The position numbers and the translations under genes were made by a program. From Brachionus koreanus (taxonomy: Eukaryota > Rotifera > Eurotatoria > Ploima > Brachionidae): a stretch of DNA of 64,000 bases. Where the stretch lies: the NCBI GenBank assembly GCA_016987375.1, contig PJRA01000412.1, positions 995,868 through 1,059,867 of the forward strand, read 5' to 3'. Position 1 is the stretch's first letter. Every line of letters begins with the position of its first letter. Positions 1 to 13,890 of this stretch are shown here, piece after piece. The notes below the pieces were generated by a model that searched no databases, was not told the DNA's origin, and worked only from the letters and a program-made list of their open reading frames with translations.

Positions 1-2669
1 TGTATCAGAAAAAATTATTTCTAATTTTCGTAAGTAAAAATTTAAAACCCTTTCGCTTTTTCATTACAAGGGCACTAACTTTCTGGTTAATAGTAAAAAT
101 TAATACAATAAATATTTATCAACATCAGAAAAAAAATTTAAAAACTAAATTTTGTTACTCTATCTTATCCTTTAAACTTTTAAATTATTTCAAAATATTG
201 TTTGCGTTGCATGTAATGATCAAATTGTAAATTATTGTATATGGGGTTAGTGTTTTGAATTCATATTTGAAAGAAGATAGGAAAGAATGAGAAAGAACAA
301 CGAAAGAGCTACGCAGCCTTGATGAATCTTGAATATGAACAAAGAACAAAAATCGAGCATATTTTTAATGTCTAAAGAAGTGAATTAATTCAATTCTTTA
401 AGATTGTAAAAAGTCTAGAAACTGTTAAATTGGTAAGTGGAATAAGGAAAGTTCAAACAACATAATTATAGGGGCCATGCAAAGATACTTACAAGAGAAA
501 TAATTAAAAATTGCTTGCTTGTTTCAATCTTATTAAAAATAGGTTTGTAAACGACTGAATCCGTTAATCAATGAATGTTACTGAAGAAAATTCGTTATAC
601 ACTTCAAAAGAAAGCTTTGATGAATGGTTTATGAAATTTATTAACAAAGTGAACAACTTAAAATGAAATAAGAATATTTAAAGATGACCATTTTTATTTA
701 TTTATTTATTTAAACTCTTATATTTTTAAATAAATGATTGAGAGAAAAATTTCTAGAGCTTTTGGCATTCGCTTTTATTTAAACCCTCAAGTTTGAAAAT
801 ATGAAAGTTTATTACAATAATTTATTACAATTTTATGTGTCTTTTCTATTAAATAAAGAAGCTAATACATTAAGTGTGAACGGAATCAAGCTGTTAATTA
901 AAAGTATAATTGAATCATTAAATTTAAAGAAAAACTAACAAAAAAGATTTAAAAAATTGAAAATAATAACCATTTCTTTTTATTTATAAATATATATATT
1001 TGTGAACAATTAAAAAAAAATTATTTCGGTTTCTGGGTGTTAAAGGCAAACTATGAATTTGTAATTGATATTTTGATGACTTAGATAAAACTTAAATCTA
1101 TATTACAAATTTATTATTTTAAACAAATTTCCAAAAAAGATTAATTTGTATGAATTCAAAATTTACATTAAAAATTATATAATTCTTAAAAATAATATTA
1201 AGAAAAACCTTATAAAAAATATTTTTCTAAAATTTTACCAAAATTAAACGATTTTTGTTTAAAAAAAAGAATCTTTTAATGAAAGTAATCCGTATAGTTC
1301 AATTGCTTTCATGCACTAAAGGTCTAAAGATTCATACAACTGCAAAATAGCTTCGGCTTGGCTAATAATTGTAGTTCTTAGCATCAAGCATTATTTACTG
1401 ATTTAAATTCCAAGTTTAAAAAAATAACTATGTTGATCAATAAATTAAATCCTACCATATAACAACTTTTTTAAGATGATTTTTAAGATTATTAAAAATA
1501 TAAATTCTAGATAGCTTAAAAAAGAATTAAAAGAAATTTTGTTTCGACGACATTAGCATTTAAAAATTTTTTAATGTTAAGATCAGAAAATTACAATCAA
1601 TTGATATACCCTTTTCATAGTTAAAAAATCTAAGATCTATTAAAAAAAAATATTACTATTTCTTTCGAATAAAGACATGAATTTGATTTTATTTTTTTGC
1701 AAGGCTACAAGGTATTTTAATTTAAATTCTAATCTCAATAACTAAAAGAAAAACTAATGAAAATTTATCAAAAATCCTATGGTTTTAATTCAAACTCCTT
1801 TTGTCTATTGCTTACAATTTTTTATTGGCTTTTTTAAAAACGGTGATCTTTTAATTCATGGGAATTTTATTTAAAAAAAAAAAAAATAATAAAATAGTTG
1901 ACTTAAAAATACAAAAAATATAAATTATGTAATGCCTAAGTTGTATTATTTTTAAATCAAAATTTAAAACAAAAATGAGTCGATATTCTAATCAAACTTT
2001 TTTTGGAGTTGTTAAAGTTTATTTGTTAGATCAAAGGCTTTTTAGTAAATTTTAAAAAGTATTTATTATTTGTTTTGAAGTTTTAAAAAATGAAAAATAG
2101 ACTGAACTTCTATTCAAGCAAGAAATTGAAAGAAAAAATTTTAACCTGATAAATTGAATTAAAAAATTGATTTAAACTAATGGCTAAAAATGTTTTAAAG
2201 ATTAAAATATTAGGGAACTAATCGCGATCATTAGTGATATTTTTGTCTCAAAAATTAACTTTTTTTCTAATTGAAAACAAAATTTAATTTTTGTATAATT
2301 AAATTAAGTTAAACTTTAATGACCCTTATTTCTAAAATATCATATTGCAATATAAAACCAAAAGTTAGAATTTTTTGAATTTTTTATTAATTAAAATATG
2401 CTTTTAATTTTATAAATATGAAATAGAAAATTAGCTCATAGAAACTGATATCATAATATTAATTAAATATATTTACAATTGTCAAAATTTTTAGATTTTT
2501 AAAATCTATTAAGCTTTTTATCAAATAATTAAACAAAAAACTATTAAATCATTTATATATTATACAATAAAACCTGGATTAAAATTTCAAAAAAAAAACA
2601 ATTTAGAACGGCTAATTAATTTTTCTCTAGTGAATGGTTAAATGAAAAAAAAAAAGACTTAAAAACTAT
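1..2669. other. AT-rich sequence downstream of plexin, no gene seen
   Basis: This stretch is dominated by A/T runs and short homopolymers. No frame shows a recognisable protein, and I see no RNA gene or repeat of note. It lies on the 3' side of the minus-strand plexin gene, so the part nearest 2669 probably contains that gene's 3' UTR. I could not place a polyadenylation signal with confidence. Confidence 0.6.
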
Positions 2670-5600
2670 CTAGACTTCGATGGCATCCATTAGATAAATA
2701 ACTTGTTGAAGTCGATAGTTTAAATGTTGATTTAGGGATGCGTTAGTTGAATTTTGTGATTCACTAAGTCTATTCTCTAATTTTGTCCGATTTTTTTTAA
2801 CATAGTCATTGTAGAGCTTGTGCAGTGAATTGTTCTTATTAAAAGTACCACCATGCTTCTTCGATTCTTCTGTCAACAATTCATTCATTTCTGACTCCGT
2901 TATTTTCGGCATTTGTCTAATTTCGGAATAGTAACTTTCAACCCATTTTCTGTATTTGTGAACTTCTTTGTAAAATAAAAGTTTGCCAGAAGGTGACTCT
3001 TTGTTCAAATCGAGTCGGCTTTGAGAGCAAGAATCCATGAATGTTGATGCAATTACAGACAACGAGGCATCGACAATATTCGACTTGTGTATGTCAAAGA
3101 CAAAATCCGGATTCTTTATTATGTTGACCCAAAATCTCAATGGTAAACTATTCGACTTCCAAGTGTAAACCACATCCGGATCGGTAATTCCATGCAGATT
3201 GGCTTGATCATCTAAAAAATCAAAAAAATATTTGATAGCATGTGGCAAAACATTTGATCCATGTGCAGTGCTGAAAACAGTTTCAAAAAAATCATCTACA
3301 TAAGACTGCATTCCGCCTTTAGTAGCCAATAATCTTGTTAAATAAACTTCGGAAACTAATTTGGCGGCTATTTCTTGTTTTTTGTCATCTTTAATATTGG
3401 GAGTGGTGCTGTTTATTAAACCATTATACTTTATTAGATGATATTTTTTATTTTTTTTATCACTATTATGATTCAGAGTATTTCGAACAATCAATTGATG
3501 ATTTTGATTCATACGAGTTGAATTTGCCGGATTGAAGAGTGTTTCTGTAAGACCAGTTGTTGAACCATTGATGGCAGAAAATGCAGCGTATTCATTCGAA
3601 GTTAATTTGGAATAAGTAGGAGGAGAGGAACTACTTTTAGAAGATTTTGATAGAAGTGTCATATTTTCGGCATTTCGAACAGTATCTAGAAGAGTGTAAG
3701 AATTGCAATCATTCGAGGGCGATTGAAGCAGTTGATAGGTTTGTCTATAGACCAGAACCAAAAGAGCTCCATTCGAAATTTTGTAATGAGCTAAAGTGTT
3801 CAATTTTTTGAAGTCATCATTGTCTATTTTACATGTTTTATCCTCATCAAATAAAATAAGTCGACCACTCTTGTTCCATTCGGACGGAATATAAATTAGA
3901 TCTAGATCATCAACACTTGGTCTTTTGGAAAATGGATGTCCTTTGAAAAATGAGTCTAATATTTTTTCTTTGACCTGGGTGATGGTGTCACAGTTCAACA
4001 CTTTTACACTTATTTCATGTAAAGCATCGTCAAAATCTTGAAGTTGAACTCGAATAGTCTTAAAAGTTAAATAAAATTAGTTGAATTTTTTCTTTTTGAA
4101 TAAGTTAAATAGAAAAAATCTTACAATTGTATCATAATCGATTGATTGGCGAATAAGTTTGTCTTCGCTTAGTGAGTATCTGGCTTCTGAAGTGATCTGG
4201 TCTACTGGTCCTTTGTATATTTGCTGTTTTAAGGACAGGAACAGAATGTAAAGTGGTGTTCCAGTACATTCTTTTATGAAATCATAGAGCAAAAATGCGA
4301 ACCAGTTTGTTAGCATTTTTTCAGCTATTGATTCATTGCGTCGGAAAAGAATTTTTGGATTATTCTTTGATTCAATCACTTTTTCAATTAGCTCAGCAAC
4401 AAGTGTCAACAAGATACTTTAAAAAAAAATTTTATAAATTTATTTTTCGATTTAAAAGTTTTAAGCTTTAATTTTCATAATTTTTAAGATGAAAAAATAT
4501 GTGAAAATTTTTTTTAAATAATCCTCAAAAAAAGACAAGATATTTTTTAAAAAGCTTCCACTTATTTCACAAATTCAAAAATTTTTGAATTTTTCTCCAA
4601 TTGTAGAAAATAGTACACATATTGTTGCACCAAAAATTAATAATAAGAAAAATCACAGCAAAATTTATCAAAATTTAAATTATTCTAAATTTGCAGAGTT
4701 TTACCAGAATTTGCTGAATAATATAATAGAATGAAACAAAGAACAAAGAATTTTGCTTCATTTTTAACTTAAAGAATCTTTTTATTGCATTGTACTTAAT
4801 TTCAAAATAAAAGATAATAAAAATAAAATAATAAAATTTATATAAATTTTATATAATAAAATTTTAATAAACTCTTTGTCTCTTCACGATTATTTTGCAC
4901 GTAAATTTACGGCAAATTGAAGTTTATGATTAGATTAAAATAATTATGCTCAAAAATTATGATTGAAAAATTTTTTTTGAAAATTTTATGTGAAAAAAAT
5001 TTACTGCAGAAGCAAATTTTCCAATTTAAAATTCAATGCTAAGCCTAATTTTTTTATCTACAAATTTCTGAATAAATTTTATCCATGCACAATACTAATG
5101 ATATTTTGCTACACATCGAAATGTGCCTCTGCTTTAAATTCTTTTTTTATAATAAATATTTTAAAACACTGTTAAGAAAACTGGCTTTAATTCAGACAGG
5201 GTGTGATGATAATGAAAAATGAATGCAGATAAGAATATATAAGCATTTCGAAGCGTAAACTCGTGGCAATTAAAAATATTGGTTATCTTTGTGTATCAAT
5301 ATGTAAGAGGCTGATGATCAATTGATAGTTTTTGGGCAAAAAATTTTTTAAAATTTAAATAAAAAAATTTTTCAAAAAAGTATAATTTTTTCTCTTTTTC
5401 TAAAATATTTAAATCCTACTTAATTAATGATGACAAATTAGTTCAAATTTTAACTCTGAAAACTTACTCTGTAAAATAGTCGAGACGATCATGAAGACAA
5501 ATGCTTAAATATGAAGCTAAATTTATTCTGTCCTGAAGTAAAAAGTTGTGGCTGTCGGCTTCCAGAGTGCGAATGAAAGTAAGCAAAAAATTTTTGTTCA

Positions 5601-8600
5601 TAATCAATTGTGAGAAAATTGAAACTCCATTTCGGACATTATCTTTATTGGCAGCATTAAGCTTCAAAAATATAAATATTATAAAAAGATAAATAAACAA
5701 TTTTGTAAATAAATTACTCTTAGATCTATCATAGTAGTCATATAGTATCTATCAGTTTCGGAAGCATTTGGGAAGAAAATTTTCACACAGTAGGTTTGAA
5801 AGTCGTGGAAAGGTGCTCCTGTTTGATTTAAAGTACTTGCCAATTCTCCAATATCCATTTGAAGCTCAGTAAAAGCTTCTTTGCACTCACGAGCAACTCT
5901 CATTTCCAGATTTTCAAATTCAGTCTGCATTCGCTTCAATTGGCTAATTTGCTTGCTCTGCTTTCTCTTAAGAACAACAAAAAATCCGATCATGGTCAAA
6001 AACAGTAGCAGACTTATCAAACATGCTGCAAATATGATGTATCGCATGCCAATCAAATCAAATCTATTATTTGAATTAGTTTCATACTTTATCAAGCCGA
6101 TATTCTTGACAAAATTATTTCCAATTTTAACTTTAACTTCATAGGTTTTAACTTTGCTCCGAGGGTCAGCAAACAGTGACCGCTTTTTTCTAATAAAAAA
6201 CATCTCGCTCTCTTCATTTTTATTTTTGTCCATAGATTCCAAATCTGGCAAAATGCAAGCAATTATGCTCATAGTCACTGATGTAATATTACAATCAACA
6301 TCGAGACCTATCAGCACTTTATAGTCAATTTCTCGCACGCCTCTTAGTAAATTTTCGCCTTTAATCAAAATAATTTGTGATTTATCACTAAAAATTTGAT
6401 CATTCTCAAAAATTGGATTCGGATAGACAAGAATTTTTTTTGTATCCTTATTGGCAAATTTGTTAACTTGTTCATTAAACTGTACGTAAAACGAATAGTC
6501 AATTGGAGCTTGATTTGGAAAAAGAAGACGACTATCTTTCAATTCCGGAATGAGACAATCAATCAATGATGAATTAACTATCTTGCAATTATTTTTAAAA
6601 AAGCTCAGCATTCTGTCATCGTTTTTATGCTTTGGATTGTTAGAAAACGGAACAGTCGATAGAATCAAGCTGACTGTCTGGACCGAATCAAAGCCACGAC
6701 CTTTAATTTTCATTGTCAAGCCCCCACTCAAAATTGTTTGTTCGGGCTCAATTCCGATTATTCTAGGATCTTCCATATACTCGAAAATAAATCTTGCGCC
6801 ATCCAACACCTCGCTATAGTCGTCCATTTTGAATTCAATTAAGCTTGACGTGCCACTCACGTCTATATAGTCAATTGGAGGCGTTCGGCAGTAAATTGCA
6901 TCCATTTCATCTGTCTCATTGCCAGAATAGTTGTTGACTATGGTGCAATTTTTGTCAAAGGACAAAAATTTAATGCTAACTTGAGAGCCACATTTCAGAT
7001 TTTTTCCCACTATTTTAAGAACAGTGCCGCCTGATTTGATGCCTCTACGCGGCTCAATTGCCTCTATTTCGGGCATTACATAATTAAATATAAACTGGCT
7101 TGATTTATCAAAAGAAGAAAACCTATTAGTTTTAGATTCAGCATTGGTGATTACGTAAATACTAAATTCGCTGCGAGAAGCGAAAAATGGCTTTGTTTTG
7201 CAGACAACTTGTGATGCTGGTTTGTACAAATCAGGCAATAATTCACAAACTAAATCTTGTATTGAATATTTAGTTTGTATTGGCTTCATTTTGACTTCTA
7301 TTTCACTTGAATTTTGTCCTAAATTTTCTCCTAAAATGGTAATAATTGTGCCGGCACCAATTTTGGGTCCACAAGAAGGATTTATTTGAAATATTTTCGG
7401 ATTTTGACAATAATCATCCGTACTTGTTGTGTTTAGCCAATTTTTAAACAAACCAGTCTTTTCACAATCGCTTTTCATTGTACATTTGGACAAACTTTTG
7501 CACCATCCACAACCAAGATCAAGCAATTGTTTGTCCATGCATTTGCCACAACTTGACGCTTTTATTTCACAATTAATCACATTTATTAGGACAAAGTCCT
7601 GGTTTTGGCTCAATAAAGTGGAATTTTTATAAAATTTAACCTGATGCCATTTGGATAGCAAATCGCTTGAATTGTTTAGTTGATAGGGCGATGCGCTCCA
7701 CCATATTGACATGTAAATAGTCTGCATTGGTAATGTGACATCCACGATGCTATTGTCTTTGTTTGGCGAATAGTTGCAATTGAAATAGGACTTTTTCAAA
7801 TCGGAATCGCTCGATATCCATTTTAAGCTTGTTGAGGTGAATTTAAAATCTTTTATGGTGTCAAAATATTTGTCTTTGGTAAATATGCATCTAAAGCTAG
7901 TTTGATATTCCGGATACGGGTTGTTTATGTAAAATTTGTTGTAATCGGCTAGACTCGAATCGGCAGAAAAGGGAATTTCTATTTTTGATTTTAGTTCGTA
8001 ATCAGTTGAAAAAGTGGTACATATATCGTTTGGAGATCGTTTGTCATTAAGTAAGCGATAGATATTGATTTCGTTTGGACAGGAGCTTTTGGCCTGGTTG
8101 GTGAATACACATTTGGCATTTTTTGCACACCATGAACAACCACCGGACATTTTCTCATCCAAACATTGTGTACAATCAGAAAAATATGAACAATTAAAAG
8201 CTATTAGGCTCGTCTTAGCCAACAAGGCTGAATCTGTTCCAATTTCTAAAGTCAAATTAACAAATTTTGCATTAACATAGTCATTAGTAAATTTTTTTTT
8301 TATTTCTCTCAGATTGCAGCTGAGCTCGTTTGGCTCGGCACCCAAATTGGCATTCACTTTATGGCCCAATATTCTGCATGCATATTCAACATTAGTTTTT
8401 AAATTGTAATTGAGTAAAAATTTATATTCGTCTGTTTGGTCTATGACTGGACTAAAAAAAGAGCCCGGACTTATTGAGTCTACGCTCGGACACCGTTGTG
8501 AATGCTCGGAGCTTTTTTGAATCCAGTATGAATTGGTCTCCAATTGACAAGTATTTTTTAAAGTACACTTTTGCGAGTACACACACCATCCACAGAATGG

Positions 8601-10391
8601 ATTTACTGATCTACAAGTATCACAGTCTTGATATTTTTGACAATTTTGAAGGTCAATTTTGAATAAAAATTTGTCATAAGTAGCGTACAAAAGACGCTTC
8701 GTAGAGTTCTCAATAGAAATTAAGTCAAGATTGATCTCAAGTGCAGCAGATTTGGATAAACTTGGCCTATGATACAAATCTGCTGATTTTAATAAATCTA
8801 TTTGGTCATACATTGAAGCCGAGCTTGTTTCCAAGTAGTGGACAAACATGGATATTTTTGCATCTATTGTTGAAACAGTTAGAATTATTCTGTCAGCATG
8901 ATCAGTGTTAAGACTTGATATGGCACTAATGGGCTCCAAATTGGCATCCATATAAATTGATTTTGTGCTCAAAGTTTTTCGGCTATTCATATAGTTAAAA
9001 AAATCATTTTGACAAAATAGTGATGGACTGTATTCGCGCGAAGTTTGATACGGAAATTCGTTTATCACTGAACAACGACAAGGCGTTTTCCAAGTATTTT
9101 TGTTTGAGTATGGACTAACAAGTTCAGCATAGGTGTTGTCGCCTCTAAGACAATTTTTAAGCATTTTCTCAAAATGTTCATCAATTTGTTTTATTTTTAT
9201 TTTGCATACTCTCGATTGAGCTGAGTTGTTAAATGTCAAAAATAGCATTGAATCATCATGTGTTTGATTTTTAAGCTCGTGAAACCGAGCCGACTGAAGC
9301 AAATGAAATTTGGAGCCTAGATCATCACATTCAATGGTAGTTTCGGTCAGAGTAGCCGAACTGGACAATATGCTACTAAGTGAATTGAAATTTTCCGGTT
9401 GATAATTTTTAAACATTGTTGAATCGCATATTCTAAGCATTCGGGTAACTATTTTGGGTATATTTTTATTAGGCAATTTGTCCGCATCTATTCGATTACA
9501 AGACTCGGATAGAATTTTGTTAGTTATAGTAAATAAGAAATATATAAAACCATTGTGTTTAAAACTGTAGATTATTTTCATGTGAAAATCAGAATCGAAT
9601 ATGGTTTCGTCATAGTTCATGGACTCAATTGGATATTTTGACTGAAAAAGAGGCTGCCGTGACTGAATGACAGGCGCACTGGCATGCGAGTCAATGCTGG
9701 TATGAGTGGTAGCCAAGTAGCGAGTGCTAAAAATGGGAAAATCGGTTCTTGCTACCCGCTCCACCGGATCGAATTCGTTGGATACCATCAAATAGAGCGA
9801 GCTGTCGTCTATTCGATATTTTGAGTCGGTAATCGAAGAGCTAATGACAACGCCAGCTGCCGAATTGAACGGTATTACCGGTGCTGAGTAATTGCAGCCG
9901 ATTATGTCCAGGTTGTCCAAGCGTCTTAGCCGACACCCGCCATAATCAACAGTTCCGCATTCGATCAAGTGATGATTTTTTTTGTCAATTAGCAATAGAC
10001 GATTTACATTGTTGATCAAATTTTGAGATTGTTCTTTGTTTGACTTTGGATACGAGTCGTCGTCGCAAATGTATTTGATACATTGGGTCGAAATCGACGA
10101 CGAATACTCAGTGATATAGGCGCATTGTTGCTTCTGAGCTTTAGGGCCAGTGGTCAAGTTAACTTCGATCCGTAGCGAATTTTTGTAGTCACCGTTTGTG
10201 TCTGTTATTTTGTACAAATGATTTGTGCTGGCTATGTACAGGTCGACTCTGTTCTCCGACAATGGGTTTATGGTCAATTTGTTTATGCGCGTTTTGAGAT
10301 CTATTATGTCTCGGATGGAGCTTGTCTCGGCGCGTTTTTTACCGAATTGGCTGATTAGAGTAAACAAGTGAAGTATTAAAATCACTTTCAT
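2670..10391 (-). CDS. PlexA: Plexin-A-type semaphorin receptor, complete, 4 coding exons
   Basis: Single-pass receptor for semaphorins, acting in axon guidance and cell repulsion through a cytoplasmic GAP domain for Rap/Ras-type GTPases. Coding exons on the minus strand: 10391-5718, 5661-5468, 4416-4125, 4058-2670; about 2182 aa with phases that join cleanly. The start is the ATG at 10391, which opens a signal peptide ([17 protein letters not shown]); the frame extends upstream but without another ATG. Order: sema domain (to about residue 550), PSI cysteine knots near 580, 730 and 940, IPT/TIG repeats near 1000, 1105, 1205 and 1320, a membrane span at about 1447-1473, then the split RapGAP domain. 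An arginine-finger segment ([15 protein letters not shown]) lies at about residue 1648 and the second GAP half contains [13 protein letters not shown], with a Rho-binding insert between them. The segment [14 protein letters not shown] matches plexin A rather than B as I remember these families. The large first exon holds nearly the whole ectodomain. Subclass assignment is inference. Confidence 0.93.
4417..5467 (-). other. Plexin intron 2 (1.05 kb)
   Basis: This intron separates the two exons encoding the first half of the RapGAP domain. It starts with a GTAAGT donor and ends at TTTAAAG. It is AT-rich, and I see no mobile element in it. The two other plexin introns are only 56 and 66 bp, so this is the only long one in the gene. 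Confidence 0.8.
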
Positions 10392-10436
10392 TTTATTCAA
10401 ATTTAAGTTGAGTATTTTTAAAAAAAAGCTGGTCAA

Positions 10437-13400
10437 TTCCTATTTCATTCTATTCGTTCATATTATTTTTTTATTAGAATGGATTATGCGAATTTTTCAT
10501 CTAAAAATTAGCAAAAATTTTAAAAATTTAATTTTTTTTTGAATTTTTGAAAATAAAAAAAAAAATAAAGTAACCAAAAAATTTTAAATAATAAACTTAA
10601 CCTTAATCTCTTTTTTATTTCATGGCTTTTGAGGCTTAAATTTGCCAAGTTAGTTTATTGGTTTTTATTTAAATTGGATTAGGGCTTCTTCTTACAACAA
10701 CAAAAAATATAAAAAATTATACTATAAAATTTTGCTTTGAAATCTTATTCTACAAATTTTAAACACTTGTAAACCAATGGCAACAAAAAGTAATGCATAC
10801 TATTCTTAAAAATTAGATTTGTTGGTAATTGTTTTTTTCTTTTTTGGTTTCGATTCTTATCTAAAACCTAAATTTCGTAATTAGCACATAAGCTCGTGGA
10901 TAACTTAAAAGCCCAATATTGTTTTGGTTAGAATCGGTTAACTTCAAGTACCAGTAACTTTTGCTACTATTCAATTTTAGCCTTTCACTTTGTTGACAAA
11001 ATCCAGTATTTGCATAGGTGTTAGGCATACAAAATAACAAAAATAGCTTCCAAAATAACAAAAATCCGTCTATAGTTTGAGAACAAAATGAATTAAATTA
11101 AATTTAGTGGAACATTGGATAAATTTCGAAATTTAGCAGATTCTAATTAAATTCACTGGATTAAGCTGACCTAGCAGTCATCTATAAATTTGAATATAAT
11201 TTTATTTAAATCAAAAATTTGATACTAAATTAAAATCAGTAGAAACGAAAAAAAAATATTAAAAACTAAAAATTTATTAAATTTATTAAAATAATATTCA
11301 AGAAGCCTGGGGCCTATTGTCATTAATATTTAATTTTGATTTAAATATCACTAATGATTGATGATAGAGATAAACAAAATTTGAGTTATTTGAGTACCCG
11401 AAATTGTTATTTTGATCAGACAGCTTATTTATCTGCTGAGTATCATCAACCATTTAGCAAATCAAGGTTTGTTTGTTTGAATAGAATACTTTTTTTTTCT
11501 ACTTTATAAAATTCGCTTGCTAATCATTTCGAGAACCTTCCTCTTTGTAGTCTAATCTAGTCCATAAATTAATGAATTTTAAAAAGCGTCAGATTTATAT
11601 CTTAAAGTTTGTCGAAAGCCTTAATAAAACCATTAATTAAAATATTACAAAAAATTTATCTGATTAGATTTTCGTCAAGATTTTATGGATGCCAACTTTT
11701 AGATAAAAATATCGAAAAAACTTTATTCTTGCTATACTTGTGAAAAAAATGGATGTGATGTTTTATTATTATTTGACAGCTTTGTTTAAATGTGACAAAA
11801 AATTACTAGAACTCGACTTAGATAAAATCTATTCGAAATACTTCTCGCCATTTAAACTAATCGCGAGTTGTAAAACGAACAGAAAATATCAAATGATAAT
11901 TTATGAGCTAAATCAAATCTGCTGACTGACCACGGCAAAACAACATAATATTTATGTTTTATTTACTAGTTCAGCTATTACTACTCTTTTATTAAGATAA
12001 ATAAAAAACAAATCTGAAAAAAAAAAGTAAATTTTGTTTTACGAAAGAATAAAAGTAAATGGAAAAACTCTAAAATGAAAACAAAAATTTTTTCAATCAA
12101 ATTATATTTGCTTGAAAAGATGTCTAAAAAAAACACAAATAGAGCTTAAACATTTGCTAGACGCCTAGTTATTCAAGATTAGGATTTTTTAAAAACTTTC
12201 GAGCCTCTTATCAAAGACCAGTTTTGAATTAATAATAAAAAACTCTCTCCACACAAGTGTTAAATTAAATTTTAACAAACTATTTTTTAGGCTCGAGCAA
12301 ATTTTTATAAAAAAAAAATTATTCAAAATAAACTCTTAGGCTTTCAACAAGTATGAGAATTTTGCGTAAGCCTAGTTTATTCTTGATTTTTTTTATTTAG
12401 AGCTAGGCTTTACGAACACAATTCTCTGCTATCAAGTCTTTCTCAGACTTAAGTCCTATCTTGTAAAAATTAATATTTAACATATCTAAATTGATTTTTA
12501 TTTTAATTCAAAAAGAAAAAAACTAAAACAATAAGGTCCCAGGCTATACATCTGCTCATCATATTAATTCAAATTGATCTTTTTATTTTATATATTTTTT
12601 CGCACGCAAACTCTTATCTCTTGGTCTAACAAATAGCCCATGGTAGAGTATTGATGAGTATGTTAATATGGTAAAATGTTATTATAATTTTCTAAATCGA
12701 GTTGAAATAATGAGCAAAATAGCTGTTGGATACGGTGTTGTTTACACTAAAGCAGACTAGAATCAATGAGATATATTAGGCTTTCATGCAGATAAGAATG
12801 AGAAACATTTATCATTGTTAAATAGGCAAAAATCAAATTAACAAATGATTAAATTTGATTTTATTATCATGTTAATGCTAGATGGATCTGATAATAGCTC
12901 TAAATCAAAAAAGTTCAGTTTTAGATTAGTTTTCTATTGTGCGCTATTTGTGCATCTAAGTTAAATAAAAAAAAATTTTAATTTGTCAAAACAGAGTATT
13001 TATAAGAGCTGTTAAAAACCATAAAAATTTAATGAATAGATAAATGCAATACTTATCTCGTAGTTCGTGATCAGAATTAAATTAAATTTTGTGAATTTTT
13101 TGAATTTAGATATGTTTTTCTTTGTTTTGAATTTAGATTATTTGAACGCAATGAACATGTGGCCAAGAAGAGAAAATTTAAATTAAATTTTTTTTTCTTC
13201 AACAAAAAAAATTATCTAAAAAAAAATCAATCAAAAAAAATTTTGTTTCATATTGACATGTCTACATGTATTTTGGCTTGGTGACATTGATTGATTAGGG
13301 GTTAATTTGGATGCTAGTTTGCCTGATGCGTCAAGGAATCGGCTAATTAAGACGATTTAGCACGATTAACAAAATTGAATCAGATAGACGAAACTAAAAA

Positions 13401-13680
13401 GAACAATTTAGATTAGACTTTGTTTTGAGCCAATGTTTTTCAGTAATTAAGATACAAAATGATAAATCATCAAAAATGACAAATTGAATGACCTTTTTTA
13501 AAAAGCATTTTTAAAAATTGATCAGGAAGCACATTAAAGTAAAAGGAAAATAGAGATAATAAACAAAATCATCTAAAAACATACGATAGTAAATATGTAT
13601 TGCTACATAGATCGTGTACAAACAAAAATTAGTCCTAATGTGAACAAATATTTACTTGACTAAAGAATTATAAAAAAATT
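10437..13680. other. Upstream flank of plexin and AT-rich intergenic DNA
   Basis: The plexin promoter and 5' UTR should lie here, but no TATA or initiator could be singled out. Two short open frames (10861-11061 minus, 11740-11925 plus) have the low-complexity composition of chance frames. A possible coding exon at 11354-11466 is listed separately. Confidence 0.5.
11354..11466 (+). CDS. Candidate first coding exon, unrecognised protein
   Basis: An ATG at 11354 opens a frame of 37 codons (starting MIDDRDKQNLSYLSTRNCYF). It is clearly less A/T-rich than its surroundings and ends at an AAG|GTTTGT donor in phase 2. Its composition (Tyr, Ser, Gln, His, Asp) looks coding. I could not find the following exon, and I do not recognise the peptide. 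It may be a real 5' exon of an otherwise unseen plus-strand gene or a chance open frame. Confidence 0.2.
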
Positions 13681-13689
13681 GTTCTCTTT

Positions 13690-13890
13690 AATTAGAAGCG
13701 CATGGTTTTTCTTCAACGAGCCCCATGTGTTTGGACGAGTTGCTACTTAGGGTGTGGTAGTTATTGATTTCGTGCTCAATTGACCCCCAAATGAGTAAAC
13801 ATAGGTCGATTGAAATACACCTTACTGGGCGATTTTGATCGAGTGGTCGTGCACAAGCTCGGTGTTAAGCCAAATCTCGACATTCTCAAA
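13690..13890. other. GC-richer island with hairpin; candidate conserved element or exon
   Basis: About 200 bp stand out from the surrounding DNA by much higher G+C and high complexity. The arms TCAATTGACC (13776-13785) and GGTCGATTGA (13804-13813) can pair with one mismatch around an 18-nt loop, with outer GGTGT (13751-13755) and ACACC (13817-13821). On the minus strand 13884-13826 reads NVEIWLNTELVHDHSIKIA and ends at a strong CCCA|GTAAGG donor. It could be a small exon, a conserved enhancer or a structured RNA; the sequence alone does not decide. Confidence 0.3.

Noticed and set aside
10861..11061. 66-codon open frame on the minus strand upstream of plexin with a hydrophobic start
   Set aside because: It begins with TTG rather than ATG, has low complexity with a short internal tandem repeat, and no splice or promoter support.
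11740..11925. 61-codon frame, plus strand
   Set aside because: Composition (Lys, Tyr, Leu, Asp) is what chance gives in A/T-rich DNA; no homology is recognised.
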